From Flavobacterium hibernum (lineage in GTDB: Bacteria > Bacteroidota > Bacteroidia > Flavobacteriales > Flavobacteriaceae): a DNA stretch of 64,000 nt. The DNA lies in NCBI RefSeq assembly GCF_000832125.1, contig NZ_JPRK01000020.1:1-64000 (forward strand). Reading direction: 5' to 3'. Shown here in pieces: positions 33,280 to 42,458 of this stretch (position 1 is the first letter of the stretch; every line of letters begins with the position of its first letter). The translations under genes were made by a program, and so were the position numbers. The notes beneath the pieces were generated by a model. It was given only the letters and a program-made list of their open reading frames with translations, was not told the origin of the DNA and did not search any database.

Positions 33280-33870
33280 CTATATTGTTTTTATAAGATC
33301 CTCAAAAAGTATACTATTGTCTTCTTTTCCAATTTCTTCAATAAAATTTAAAGAAATATAATATCCATCTTTTGGAATATAATAACTTCTACTAGATATA
33401 GTGAATATGTGATCGTCTTTTTTTAAATGAAACTGAACTGAAAATTTTACAACTTTTTTTCTAGAAAGCTCAATGAATGTTGGGTTATCAATAAATTTAA
33501 AATCGTCTAATGTTTTCTTTAATTCTTCATTGGAATTTTGGATTTGTTTTAAAAAATCTTGAAGATTTGCTACTTCGGATTCTCTAGTTCTAATTTTAAT
33601 AGTCGGAATAATTCCAGCATAGGTCTTAGGGTTGTATTTAACAAAAGTTGCAAGATTTACAGAGGAATTATTAGATTTAAAAAGATGGTTAATTTGCTCG
33701 TCTGTAAATTCAAAATTGTTTAAGTTTTTTAATATCTCATCATTTTGTATAGTAGTCCAGTTTTTTGGAATATCAATTGAGAATCCAATTCTTTTTATAT
33801 CTAATTTTTCCTGACAGTAAGAATTGAAAAATAGTAAAAGAAACATTAAATTTAAAAGTACTTTTTTCAT
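33280..33870 (-). CDS. hypothetical exported protein
   Basis: A 196-aa protein with an N-terminal signal peptide (MKKVLLNLMFLLLFFNSYCQ, cleavage after YC-Q). The mature part (GFSIDIPKNWTTIQ...) resembles the PsbP/DUF1795-like fold found in small exported proteins whose sequence opens with an IPxxW segment. No catalytic motif. It sits 4 nt after purN and 17 nt before rnhA on the same strand, so it is co-transcribed with them though the functions look unrelated. Confidence 0.65.
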   Translation of the reverse strand: MKKVLLNLMFLLLFFNSYCQEKLDIKRIGFSIDIPKNWTTIQNDEILKNLNNFEFTDEQINHLFKSNNSSVNLATFVKYNPKTYAGIIPTIKIRTRESEVANLQDFLKQIQNSNEELKKTLDDFKFIDNPTFIELSRKKVVKFSVQFHLKKDDHIFTISSRSYYIPKDGYYISLNFIEEIGKEDNSILFEDLIKTI

Positions 33871-33874
33871 AAAT

Positions 33875-34438
33875 CTATTCCTCTAAAAGTCTGGAAATAA
33901 TTTCCGGAAAGTACTTTTGTTCTAGGTCGTGAATCTTTTCTGCCACTGTTTCAGGAGTGTCTTCATTTGTCAATGCTGTACTTTTTTGAAAAATGATGGC
34001 ACCTTCGTCATAATTTTCGTTTACAAAATGAATAGTTATGCCGGTTTCTTTTTCCTTATTTTCAACAACCGCTCGATGTATGTGCATGCCATACATTCCT
34101 TTACCTCCATAATTAGGTAAAAGTGCCGGATGAATGTTGATTATTTGGTTGGGATATTTCTCGATTATATTCTCTGGAAATTTCAATAAAAAACCAGCCA
34201 GAACTATCAGATCTGGGTCGATTTCTTGTATTTTTTGTAATACATTTCGTTCTAAAAGTTCGTTTTTCGAGAAGATTTCGGTCGAAATTTGATGATTTTT
34301 TGCTCTTTCGATAACTTTTGCCGAAGCATTATTCGTAAAAACAGAAACTACTCTTGCTGTTTTTCCTTTTGCAAAATATTTTATGATGTTTTCAGCATTA
34401 GTTCCTGATCCTGAGGCAAAAACAATAATTTTTTTCAT
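33875..34438 (-). CDS. purN: phosphoribosylglycinamide formyltransferase
   Basis: A 187-aa PurN that transfers a formyl group from 10-formyl-THF to GAR in purine synthesis. FASGSGTNAENI is at 7-18. The catalytic triad is Asn101-x-His103 in INIHPALLPNYGGKG and Asp144 in ENYDEGAIIF. The length is slightly below E. coli PurN (212 aa), the normal short form of Bacteroidetes. It is divergent from acpP, with 175 nt between. Confidence 0.95.
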   Translation of the reverse strand: MKKIIVFASGSGTNAENIIKYFAKGKTARVVSVFTNNASAKVIERAKNHQISTEIFSKNELLERNVLQKIQEIDPDLIVLAGFLLKFPENIIEKYPNQIINIHPALLPNYGGKGMYGMHIHRAVVENKEKETGITIHFVNENYDEGAIIFQKSTALTNEDTPETVAEKIHDLEQKYFPEIISRLLEE

Positions 34439-34575
34439 AATCGAATTTAGTTTGAGAATGCAAAAAACGGAATAATAATCGAAAATAAATAGTATTAAAA
34501 AGTCTTTCTTGAAATTAATTTTATAAATTAGTGTTACATTTATAAACTAAATCGTGGTTTTAAAATAAAGTTTTT

Positions 34576-34583
34576 TATTTTTG
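34576..34583 (+). promoter_or_regulatory. -7 box of acpP
   Basis: TATTTTTG matches TAnnTTTG, 30 nt before the acpP start codon. Confidence 0.55.
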
Positions 34584-34613
34584 CCAACAAATTAAATTCT
34601 AAAATTAAAGATT

Positions 34614-34850
34614 ATGTCAGACATTGCATCAAGAGTAAAAGCGATTATCGTAGACAAATTAGGTGTTGACGAAAACGAAGTTGTAACAGAAGCAAGCTTC
34701 ACTAATGATTTAGGAGCTGACTCATTAGACACTGTTGAGCTTATTATGGAATTCGAAAAAGAATTTGATATTCAAATTCCAGACGATCAAGCAGAAAACA
34801 TTGCTACTGTTGGTCAAGCTATTTCTTATATCGAAGAAGCTAAAAAATAA
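34614..34850 (+). CDS. acpP: acyl carrier protein
   Basis: A 78-aa acidic ACP. Ser37 in LGADSLDTVEL is the phosphopantetheine attachment site. The helices and the acidic composition are standard for the housekeeping ACP of fatty-acid synthesis. It is followed by fabF, as in most bacteria, with a 178-nt spacer that holds a terminator-like hairpin and a second hairpin. Confidence 0.97.
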   Translation: MSDIASRVKAIIVDKLGVDENEVVTEASFTNDLGADSLDTVELIMEFEKEFDIQIPDDQAENIATVGQAISYIEEAKK

Positions 34851-34858
34851 TAATACCG

Positions 34859-34900
34859 CACCCGATTTTTATATTTTATAAGTCGGGTGTTATTATTTTT
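34859..34900 (+). terminator. hairpin after acpP
   Basis: CACCCGA (34859-34865) pairs with TCGGGTG (34883-34889) around an AT-rich loop; a broken T-tract (ttattattttttt) follows. It would lower read-through from acpP into fabF and raise the ACP:FabF ratio. Confidence 0.6.
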
Positions 34901-34955
34901 TTAAAATTAAATTTCGATTGGTTTTCAATCAAAAAGATATATTTATATTGTAATG

Positions 34956-34996
34956 CCCATGGCTCTTAAGTAACAATAGTGTTAAGAAAGCGTGGG
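34956..34996 (+). promoter_or_regulatory. hairpin in the fabF leader
   Basis: CCCA/TGGG, GCT/AGC and CTTAA/TTAAG pair in order, separated by small internal loops, around a 12-nt loop. The structure ends 32 nt before the fabF ATG and follows promoter-like tatatttatattg. It would form the 5' end of a separate fabF transcript. Function unknown. Confidence 0.4.
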
Positions 34997-35028
34997 TTTT
35001 ATTTGTTTAAAGTACAAAATACATATTT

Positions 35029-36282
35029 ATGGCATTAAGGCGAGTTGTTGTAACAGGATTAGGTGCACTTACTCCTATCGGGAATAATATTCAGGATTAC
35101 TGGAATGCACTTGTGAATGGGGTTAGCGGAGCGGCTCCTATAACATATTATGATACAGAGAAGCACAAAACGAAATTTGCCTGCGAAGTAAAAAACTTCA
35201 ATATTGAAGATTACATGGATCGCAAGGAATCTCGTAGATTAGATAAATTCGCTCAATATGCTGTTGCTGCAAGTGATGAGGCTATTAAAGATGCTGGACT
35301 TACTAATGATAACATCGATAAAACAAGAGTTGGTGTTATTTGGGGAGCAGGTATTGGAGGTTTAGAAACTTTTCAAGAAGAAGTAATTTATTACGCTAAG
35401 GGTGACGGAACTCCAAAATTCAATCCGTTTTTTATTCCTAAAATGATTGCCGATATCGCTCCAGCGCATATTTCTATGCGTAATGGGTATATGGGACCAA
35501 ATTATACTACAGTTTCTGCATGTGCATCTTCTGCAAATGCTTTAATTGATGCTTTCAACTACATTCGTTTAGGAATGTGTGATGTAATTATCTCTGGTGG
35601 TTCAGAAGCAGCTATTACCATTGCTGGTATGGGAGGTTTTAACTCTATGCACGCTTTGTCTACAAGAAATGAAAGTCCTGAAACAGCTTCAAGACCTTTT
35701 GATGCAACCAGAGATGGTTTTGTTTTAGGTGAAGGAGCAGGAGCTTTGGTTCTTGAAGATTACGAACATGCAAAAGCAAGAGGAGCAAAAATTTATTGCG
35801 AAATTGGTGGAGGCGGAATGTCATCTGATGCTTACCATTTAACTGCACCACATCCGGAAGGAATTGGAGTTATCGCAGTAATGAAGAATACATTGAGAGA
35901 TGCTGGAATGAATCCTGAAGATGTTGATCATATCAATACTCACGGAACTTCTACTCCATTAGGAGATGTTGCCGAATTGAAAGCAATTAGTGCTGTGTTT
36001 GGAGATCATGCAAAAAATATCAATATCAATTCAACAAAATCAATGACAGGACACTTACTTGGTGCTGCTGGAGCTATTGAGGCAATTGCTTCAATTCTTG
36101 CAATGCAAAACAGTATTGTTCCTCCAACGATTAATCATACAGTTGTTGATGAGAACATTGATCCTTCATTGAATCTTACCTTAAACAAACCTCAAAAAAG
36201 AGAGGTGAATGTTGCTATGAGTAACACTTTTGGATTTGGTGGACACAATGCTTGTGTATTGTTTAAAAAATTAGTTGACTAA
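35029..36282 (+). CDS. fabF: 3-oxoacyl-ACP synthase II
   Basis: A 417-aa ketosynthase extending acyl-ACP with malonyl-ACP. The catalytic triad is complete: Cys165 (TVSACASSANAL), His305 (NTHGTSTPLGD) and His342 (SMTGHLLGAAGA). It also has SRPFDATRDGFVLGEGAG and the C-terminal NTFGFGGHNA. It is housekeeping by context (acpP-fabF-rnc) and separate from the pigment-type FabG at 84. Confidence 0.97.
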   Translation: MALRRVVVTGLGALTPIGNNIQDYWNALVNGVSGAAPITYYDTEKHKTKFACEVKNFNIEDYMDRKESRRLDKFAQYAVAASDEAIKDAGLTNDNIDKTRVGVIWGAGIGGLETFQEEVIYYAKGDGTPKFNPFFIPKMIADIAPAHISMRNGYMGPNYTTVSACASSANALIDAFNYIRLGMCDVIISGGSEAAITIAGMGGFNSMHALSTRNESPETASRPFDATRDGFVLGEGAGALVLEDYEHAKARGAKIYCEIGGGGMSSDAYHLTAPHPEGIGVIAVMKNTLRDAGMNPEDVDHINTHGTSTPLGDVAELKAISAVFGDHAKNININSTKSMTGHLLGAAGAIEAIASILAMQNSIVPPTINHTVVDENIDPSLNLTLNKPQKREVNVAMSNTFGFGGHNACVLFKKLVD

Positions 36283-36291
36283 TTTCTGTAT

Positions 36292-37032
36292 ATGAATATT
36301 ATCAAAAAAATATTTTCTAAATCCCGTTCTCTAGAAGACGGGATTTTTTTTGACACTATTCAGAAAATACTTGGTTTTAAGCCTGTTACAATCGATTTTT
36401 ATAAGAAAGCGTTTACGCATAGATCTTCAAATAAATTAGACGAATCAGGCCATCCAATAAATTACGAACGATTAGAGTTTTTAGGAGATGCAATGTTAAG
36501 TGCTGTAATTGCAGCACATTTGTTTAATAAAGCACCCAATGGCGATGAAGGTTATTTGACCAAAATGCGCTCAAAAATCGTAAGCCGTGAACATTTGAAT
36601 GAACTGGGTAAAGATTTAAATTTAGTTCGCTTTGTAGAAAGTAAAGTGCCAATTCAGCATTTTGGAGAAAATATTCATGGTAATATTTTTGAATCACTTG
36701 TTGGTGCTATTTATTTAGACAAAGGATATTCTTTCTGTGAAAAGTTTATTCAAAAAAGAGTTATTGCACCTTATGTCGACATCGCGCGACTCGAGGGTAA
36801 AGTAATTAGTTATAAAAGTTTGGTTATCGAATGGTGTCAGAAAGAAAAAAGAGTTTTTCACTATGACATTTTTGAAGATAACGGTATAGACGGCCAACGC
36901 TTGTTTGGCGTTAAATTAAGTATAGACGATAAAGTAATCGCAAGAGCGCGAGCAACTTCAAAAAAGAAGGCAGAAGAAAAAGCATCACAAAGAGCTTATT
37001 TTGCATTTCAAGAAAAAATAGACAAGAAATAG
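36292..37032 (+). CDS. rnc: ribonuclease III
   Basis: A 246-aa RNase III. The signature NYERLEFLGDAML is at 57-69 with the catalytic Glu and Asp residues; the second acidic site is in NIFESLVGAIYLDKG. The dsRNA-binding domain is at about 175-240, with ATSKKKAEEKASQRAY. It processes rRNA and other double-stranded RNA. It starts 9 nt after fabF, so the two form an operon. Confidence 0.96.
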   Translation: MNIIKKIFSKSRSLEDGIFFDTIQKILGFKPVTIDFYKKAFTHRSSNKLDESGHPINYERLEFLGDAMLSAVIAAHLFNKAPNGDEGYLTKMRSKIVSREHLNELGKDLNLVRFVESKVPIQHFGENIHGNIFESLVGAIYLDKGYSFCEKFIQKRVIAPYVDIARLEGKVISYKSLVIEWCQKEKRVFHYDIFEDNGIDGQRLFGVKLSIDDKVIARARATSKKKAEEKASQRAYFAFQEKIDKK

Positions 37033-37157
37033 CTACAAAAATGCAGTAACTGTCTTAACGCTATAACGTTTTCGTTTATAAATTAATAAAAACAAGATCA
37101 TCTTAACTATTTAAGCTCCGCAAGAAATAGTATATTTACACCTTGATTTTTCATGAC

Positions 37158-37646
37158 ATGGCTATTCATAGATTGGATTTAGACGAATTTGACGAAATTG
37201 ATTATTATTTAATGGCAATTCATACTTCATTAGAAGATTATAGATTGGCCTATTTTATCAATAAAAACCTTCCGATAAACTTAAGTAAGAGCAAAAACGA
37301 GATCCATGCTCAAACTAAAGAAGGCGAGGCAAATTTTTCGAGATTCTATTATTATGATGCCGAAAAAGCAGTTTCATGGAATTTGATTCAGAATAAAAAT
37401 GAAATCATTTCAGCGAGTAAGAATGATTTTCAAGATTTGTTTTCCAATGAAACAAGTGAGGTTTCAACAACAATTCATTTACTTCCTGAATTCAAAAAAG
37501 TAGATTTTTTCCTGAAAATAGAGAATAGCGAAGAGGCTCTCGATTTTTCAGAAATTCAACAACAATTAAATACCATCGAAAGTATTGCAGCAATATATGC
37601 TGTAGATACTGATAAAATAAAATCAAAAAACAATCTAATTTTTTAA
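37158..37646 (+). CDS. IPExxxVDY family protein
   Basis: About 162 aa from the ATG at 37158 (MAIHRLDLDEFDEIDYYLMAIH); the frame opens at a TTG 15 nt earlier. It matches the flavobacterial IPExxxVDY family, here in the variant LPEFKKVDFF at about residues 112-121. Function unknown. Its constant place between rnc and pyk in Flavobacteria hints at a housekeeping role. It ends 5 nt before pyk, so the two are likely co-translated. Confidence 0.8.
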   Translation: MAIHRLDLDEFDEIDYYLMAIHTSLEDYRLAYFINKNLPINLSKSKNEIHAQTKEGEANFSRFYYYDAEKAVSWNLIQNKNEIISASKNDFQDLFSNETSEVSTTIHLLPEFKKVDFFLKIENSEEALDFSEIQQQLNTIESIAAIYAVDTDKIKSKNNLIF

Positions 37647-37651
37647 AAAAA

Positions 37652-39085
37652 ATGATAAAAACAAACAAAAAAACCAAAATTGTTGCTACACTTGGTCCCG
37701 CATGTAGTACGAGAGAGATTATCAAAGATATGATCGAGGCAGGGGTTAATGTGTTTAGAATCAATTTTTCGCATGCTGATTACGAAGGAGTTAAGGATAA
37801 AATTAGTATTATTAGAGGTTTAAACGAAGAGTTTGGATACACAACTGCAATTCTTGGAGATTTGCAAGGACCAAAACTTAGAGTTGGAGTTATGGAAGAA
37901 GGAACAGTAGTAAATGATGGTGATGTTATCACTTTTACAACTGCTGAAGATATTATAGGTACAGCTTCAAAAGTGTTCATGAAATATCAAAATTTCCCAA
38001 ATGATGTTAACCCGGGAGAGCGTATTTTGCTTGATGATGGAAAACTTATTTTTGAAATCCTTACAACTGATAAAAAAACAGAAGTTACAGCAGTAGTTAT
38101 TCAAGGTGGAGAGTTAAAATCTAAAAAAGGCGTTAATCTTCCAAACACTAAAATTTCTTTACCGGCTTTAACTGAAAAAGATATTGCAGATGCAATTTTT
38201 GCAATTGAGCAAAAAGTAGATTGGATCGCACTTTCGTTTGTAAAAACACCTCGTGATTTACAAGATTTGCAAGAATTAATCGCTAAGCATTCAGAAGTTA
38301 AAATTCCAATTATTGCTAAAATTGAAATGCCGGAAGCTCTTGAGAACATGGATAAAATTGTAGCATATTGCGACGCTTTAATGGTTGCTCGTGGAGATTT
38401 AGGAGTTGAACTTCCTGCTCACGAAGTACCATTGGTGCAAAAAGATTTGATTAGAAGAGCAAAAACTGCTAGAATTCCTGTTATCGTTGCTACACAAATG
38501 ATGGAAACAATGATTACAAGTTTAACTCCAACAAGAGCTGAAGTAAATGACGTTGCAAACTCTGTAATGGATGGAGCTGATGCTGTAATGTTGTCTGGAG
38601 AAACTGCTACAGGAAACTACCCAGTACAAGTTATTCAAAAAATGACTCAAATTTGTGAGGCTGTAGAGGATTCTCCGCTAATTCAGGTTCCACAAAACAC
38701 ACCCCAAATTAAAACAAAACGTTTTGTTACAAAAACAGTTTGTCATCAGGCAGCTTTATTGGCTAATGAAATTAAAGCAAAAGCAATTTGTACTTTAACA
38801 AATAGTGGTTATACAGCTTTCCAAATTTCGGCTTGGAGACCATCTGCACATATTTTAGTGTTTACTTCAAACAGAAGAATTTTGACACAATTGAATTTAT
38901 TATGGGGAGTAAAATCATACTTCTACGATAAAGACGAAAGTACAGATGATACTGTAACTGATGTTAATGAAATTGCAGTTCAAAAAGGGTACGCGGTAAA
39001 AGGAGATTATTTAATCAATCTTGCTGCAATGCCAATTAAAGAAAAAGGAATGGTAAATACCATGAGAGTTTCTGAAATAGAATAA
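37652..39085 (+). CDS. pyk: pyruvate kinase
   Basis: A 477-aa pyruvate kinase, converting PEP and ADP to pyruvate and ATP. Key segments: KIVATLGPACSTRE, INFSHADYEG, GDLQGPKLRVG, IPIIAKIEMPEALENMD with the active-site Lys, MVARGDLGVELP and TQMMETMI. The C-terminal allosteric domain is present (about 350-470). The length fits the bacterial form. It is the last gene of the rnc-IPExxxVDY-pyk unit, followed by a strong terminator. Confidence 0.97.
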   Translation: MIKTNKKTKIVATLGPACSTREIIKDMIEAGVNVFRINFSHADYEGVKDKISIIRGLNEEFGYTTAILGDLQGPKLRVGVMEEGTVVNDGDVITFTTAEDIIGTASKVFMKYQNFPNDVNPGERILLDDGKLIFEILTTDKKTEVTAVVIQGGELKSKKGVNLPNTKISLPALTEKDIADAIFAIEQKVDWIALSFVKTPRDLQDLQELIAKHSEVKIPIIAKIEMPEALENMDKIVAYCDALMVARGDLGVELPAHEVPLVQKDLIRRAKTARIPVIVATQMMETMITSLTPTRAEVNDVANSVMDGADAVMLSGETATGNYPVQVIQKMTQICEAVEDSPLIQVPQNTPQIKTKRFVTKTVCHQAALLANEIKAKAICTLTNSGYTAFQISAWRPSAHILVFTSNRRILTQLNLLWGVKSYFYDKDESTDDTVTDVNEIAVQKGYAVKGDYLINLAAMPIKEKGMVNTMRVSEIE

Positions 39086-39101
39086 TTTTTTTTAAGATTA
39101 T

Positions 39102-39141
39102 AAAAAAGAGCCATCAATACTTTTGATGGCTCTTTTTTTTT
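39102..39141 (+). terminator. intrinsic terminator of pyk
   Basis: GAGCCATCA pairs with TGATGGCTC, flanked by an A-run and nine T. Confidence 0.9.
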
Positions 39142-39321
39142 GTTCAATAATTCCTTTTAGATTAATTCAAATATTGAATTAATCTAGAAATTTATATTTC
39201 GTTTTGAAAGAACAAGATTCTCAATCTATTTTTTTGAAAATATGAATATTCTCAGATATTCTTTTTTTCCTCTCTCAATAATCCAATAGAAATCTAATTT
39301 CTGCAATACAGGATTTTTGGT

Positions 39322-39343
39322 GTTTCATTTTACAAAATGAGAC
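39322..39343. promoter_or_regulatory. upstream palindrome of a twin operator
   Basis: GTTTCATTTTA-CAAAATGAGAC, an inverted repeat with one mismatch. It is nearly identical to the perfect palindrome at 39372-39395; the centres are 51 bp apart, close to five helical turns. The 540-nt gap before the sulfatase gene has no gene. Confidence 0.65.
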
Positions 39344-39371
39344 TTATTGGGGTAAAATAAAGTGTTTTTGA

Positions 39372-39395
39372 TGTTTCATTTTATAAAATGAAACA
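39372..39395. promoter_or_regulatory. perfect palindrome of a twin operator
   Basis: The halves TGTTTCATTTTA and TAAAATGAAACA make a perfect 24-bp palindrome. The form suits a dimeric TetR-like or similar regulator. It lies 230 nt upstream of the sulfatase start. The only regulator encoded in the block is the AraC-type membrane protein at 51029, which would normally bind direct repeats, so the binder may lie elsewhere. Confidence 0.65.
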
Positions 39396-39625
39396 ATGTA
39401 AGGCCTTAAAAACACAATTCTTAGATTTTTTATTGGCTAATTTTGAGACACTTAAAAAAATCTAAGAAAATTCTTGTTTCAAATTATCCCTAAATAATGA
39501 TGCTAAAAAAGCGAAACATTATTTATAATCGAAATGAATTTTCTTGGCTTTCATTAAGATATTGACCCTTTATTAATTTATTGGTAAAACATTTATAACA
39601 ATAATCATTAACAAATTTTATCACT

Positions 39626-41281
39626 ATGAAACAAATCAATTTTAAATGTGGTTTTAAGAATGCGATATTATTATTTGCATTTGTATGCCTTACGACTAAT
39701 CAACTGGAGGCTCAAGACAAAAAGAAACCCAATATTCTTATCATTTGGGGAGATGATATTGGTATAAGCAATATAAGTACTTACAGTAATGGCTTAATGG
39801 GATATCAAACTCCTAACATTGACCGTATTGCTAATGAAGGAATAAAGTTTTTGCATTATTATGGAGAACAAAGTTGTACAGCAGGGCGTGCTGCTTTTTT
39901 AACTGGCCAACAAGGTATACGTACAGGTTTGACTAAAGTGGGATTTCCTGGCGCTCCAATGGGTATGAATCAGTTAGATCCCTCTGTTGGTGGAATCATG
40001 AAAAATCTGGGCTATGCTACTGGGCAGTTTGGTAAAAATCACGTAGGAGATCGTAATGAAAATTTGCCAACAGTAAATGGATTTGACGAATATTTTGGAA
40101 GTTTATATCATTTAAATGCTTCAGAAGAGCCTGAATTACCTGATTATCCAAAGGATCCTGCTTTCTTCAATAAATTTGGACCTCGTGGTGTTTTAAAATG
40201 TAAAGCGACAAATGTTGATGATGCTACCGTTGATCCTCGTTTTGGAAAAATAGGGAAACAAACAGTTGAAGATACAGGTCCTCTTACCAAAAAAAGAATG
40301 GAGACTATAGATGATGAAACATCTTCTGCAGCTATCGATTATATCAAAAGACAAAATTCAGCAGGTAAACCATTCTTTGTTTGGTACAATGCTACTCGTA
40401 TGCACTTGCGTACACATGTAAGAAAAGAACACAGAGGTAAATATACACATGGTGACAGCGAATATATCGATGGTATGATCGAACATGATATGACTGTTGG
40501 AGAACTTTTAAAAGCATTAGACGATTTAGGAATTGCTGATAATACTATCGTAGTATATTCTTCTGATAATGGACCTCATATGAACAGCTGGCCAGATGCA
40601 GCAATGACACCATTTCGTTCTGAAAAAGATACCAACTGGGAAGGAGCTTTTCGTGTTCCTTGTGTAGTTCGTTGGCCAGGACATATTAAACCAGGACAAG
40701 TGAATGATCAAATTATGTCACATCTTGATTGGATTCCAACTTTAGCATCAATTGCCGGAGAGCCCGACTTGGTAAAAAAATTATTAACCGGCTATAAAGC
40801 TAATGGTATAAACTATAAAGTACACTTAGACGGCTATGATCAATCAGCATTTTTAGAGGGGAAAAGTCCTAAAAGTGCCAGAGATAAATTTTTCTACTCT
40901 GATGATGATGGTTTGCTTGTAGCGATGAGAAAAGGAGATTATAAATCTGTTTTTGCAGAGCAACGTTCTCCTGGGACTTTAGAACTTTGGGCAGAACCTT
41001 TTACCAAATTACGCTTACAAAAAATGTATAATTTATATCAGGACCCATATGAAAGAGCAGATATAACATCTAATACATATTGGGACTGGATTTTAAATCA
41101 TGTATATTATGGATACGAGTATATTGCTGAAGTAGCAGAATTTGCTGAAACTTTTAAAGAATATCCACCTCGAGCTATACCACCAAGTTTTTCTCCTGCT
41201 ACAATTATGGAAGAAACATTAAATGGGATCAAATTGCAAAAAGCAATAAAATCAGATACACAAACGTCTAAGAAAAAATGA
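39626..41281 (+). CDS. arylsulfatase-type sulfatase, exported
   Basis: A 551-aa sulfatase of the formylglycine-dependent type. A signal peptide is at about 1-29 (ending NQLEA-Q). Asp43 and Asp44 in IIWGDDIG bind calcium. Cys84 in SCTAGRAAFLTG (C-x-A-x-R) is the residue converted to formylglycine by a maturase that is not in this window. YSSDNGPHM holds the late metal ligands. It hydrolyses sulfate esters; the closest pattern is arylsulfatase A/choline-sulfatase-like, but the substrate is unknown. It is the first gene of the envelope block and follows the twin palindromes. Confidence 0.9.
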   Translation: MKQINFKCGFKNAILLFAFVCLTTNQLEAQDKKKPNILIIWGDDIGISNISTYSNGLMGYQTPNIDRIANEGIKFLHYYGEQSCTAGRAAFLTGQQGIRTGLTKVGFPGAPMGMNQLDPSVGGIMKNLGYATGQFGKNHVGDRNENLPTVNGFDEYFGSLYHLNASEEPELPDYPKDPAFFNKFGPRGVLKCKATNVDDATVDPRFGKIGKQTVEDTGPLTKKRMETIDDETSSAAIDYIKRQNSAGKPFFVWYNATRMHLRTHVRKEHRGKYTHGDSEYIDGMIEHDMTVGELLKALDDLGIADNTIVVYSSDNGPHMNSWPDAAMTPFRSEKDTNWEGAFRVPCVVRWPGHIKPGQVNDQIMSHLDWIPTLASIAGEPDLVKKLLTGYKANGINYKVHLDGYDQSAFLEGKSPKSARDKFFYSDDDGLLVAMRKGDYKSVFAEQRSPGTLELWAEPFTKLRLQKMYNLYQDPYERADITSNTYWDWILNHVYYGYEYIAEVAEFAETFKEYPPRAIPPSFSPATIMEETLNGIKLQKAIKSDTQTSKKK

Positions 41282-41346
41282 TAATAACAAAAATAGAACT
41301 TGAGTTCCCCATAACTCAAGTTTTATTAAATTAAAAAATCAATATC

Positions 41347-42363
41347 ATGTATAGAAAAATATATATAGTACTACTATTCCTGTCTTTATTAATTTCCTGC
41401 AAAAAGTCTGACAGCATTACTACTACAAATCCTAAAGACGGTACTGAAACAGTTGCAACAAGTGGAGACCCGTTGCCAAGTTGGAATGAAGGAGCTTTAA
41501 AGAAAGATATTATTGATTATGTTACGAAGGTAACTAAAGAAGGAAGTCCAGATTTTATTCCTGTAGAGAACAGAATTGCAACTTTTGATAATGATGGAAC
41601 ACTTTGGGCTGAAAAACCATATGTTCAGGAATTATTTGCTTTTTACCGAGTTAAGAAAATGGTAGAAGCAAATCCAGCTTTAGCTCAAAAACAACCTTTT
41701 AAAGCTGTTGTAGAAAAAGATAAAGCATTCTTCGAAAAAGGAGGAGATAAAGCTCTTATTGAATTAGTTGCTGCAACTCATACAGGAATGACCGAAGATG
41801 AGTTTGAAGCAGATGCTGCAGCGTTTTTTGCAGGGGCTAAATATCCTGGAAAAAATGTTTCCCTAAAACAAATCAGATATCAACCACAATTAGAATTATT
41901 GAATTATTTACGTGTAAACGGATTTAAAACTTTTATTGTAACTGGCGGAACTGTTGAATTAGTACGTGCGATATCGGCTGATTTTTATGGAATTCCCAAA
42001 GATCAGGTTGTAGGAACTTCTTTCAAATACACTTTTGATGACACTACAAATAGTATAAAAAGGCAAGCTGCTTTAGATCATTTTAATGATAAGGAAGGAA
42101 AACCTGTTGGTATACAATTGCATATTGGTCAACGACCAGTTTTTGCCTGTGGAAACGAAGGTGGTGCAGGAGATCTTGCCATGCTTAGATATTCGCAAGG
42201 AAACAAATATCCTTCTTTTCAATTAATTGTAAATCATAACGATTCAATTAGGGAGTACAGTTATCAGGAAAAAGACAACCTATCATTAAGTACTGCTGCA
42301 AAATACAAATATCATGTTATTAGCATCAAGGATGATTGGAAAAAGGTTTTTCCAGATAAATAA
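41347..42363 (+). CDS. HAD-family phosphatase lipoprotein
   Basis: A 338-aa protein. The lipoprotein signal is LLFLSLLISC-KKSD with Cys at about 18. The HAD motifs are FDNDGTLWAEK (motif I, Asp nucleophile at about 79), FIVTGGTVELVRA (motif II), a Lys in the region of motif III, and GNEGGAGDLAML (motif IV). It is therefore likely a phosphomonoesterase held at the membrane, facing the periplasm. It lies 65 nt after the sulfatase gene and a terminator follows, so the two form one unit: a sulfatase and a phosphatase acting outside the cytoplasm. Confidence 0.85.
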   Translation: MYRKIYIVLLFLSLLISCKKSDSITTTNPKDGTETVATSGDPLPSWNEGALKKDIIDYVTKVTKEGSPDFIPVENRIATFDNDGTLWAEKPYVQELFAFYRVKKMVEANPALAQKQPFKAVVEKDKAFFEKGGDKALIELVAATHTGMTEDEFEADAAAFFAGAKYPGKNVSLKQIRYQPQLELLNYLRVNGFKTFIVTGGTVELVRAISADFYGIPKDQVVGTSFKYTFDDTTNSIKRQAALDHFNDKEGKPVGIQLHIGQRPVFACGNEGGAGDLAMLRYSQGNKYPSFQLIVNHNDSIREYSYQEKDNLSLSTAAKYKYHVISIKDDWKKVFPDK

Positions 42364-42388
42364 AAAAGAGGGTTTGGTCGGTTTTTAG

Positions 42389-42426
42389 AGTGATACAGCT
42401 TCTTACAAAAGCTGTACGCTTTTTTT
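42389..42426 (+). terminator. terminator after the HAD gene
   Basis: TACAGCTT/AAGCTGTA with an outer AGTG/CGCT pairing and a following T-run of seven. It divides the sulfatase-HAD unit from the rest of the block. Confidence 0.7.
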
Positions 42427-42458
42427 AATGATTAAAAATTTTTTAAAAGTATATCGCT

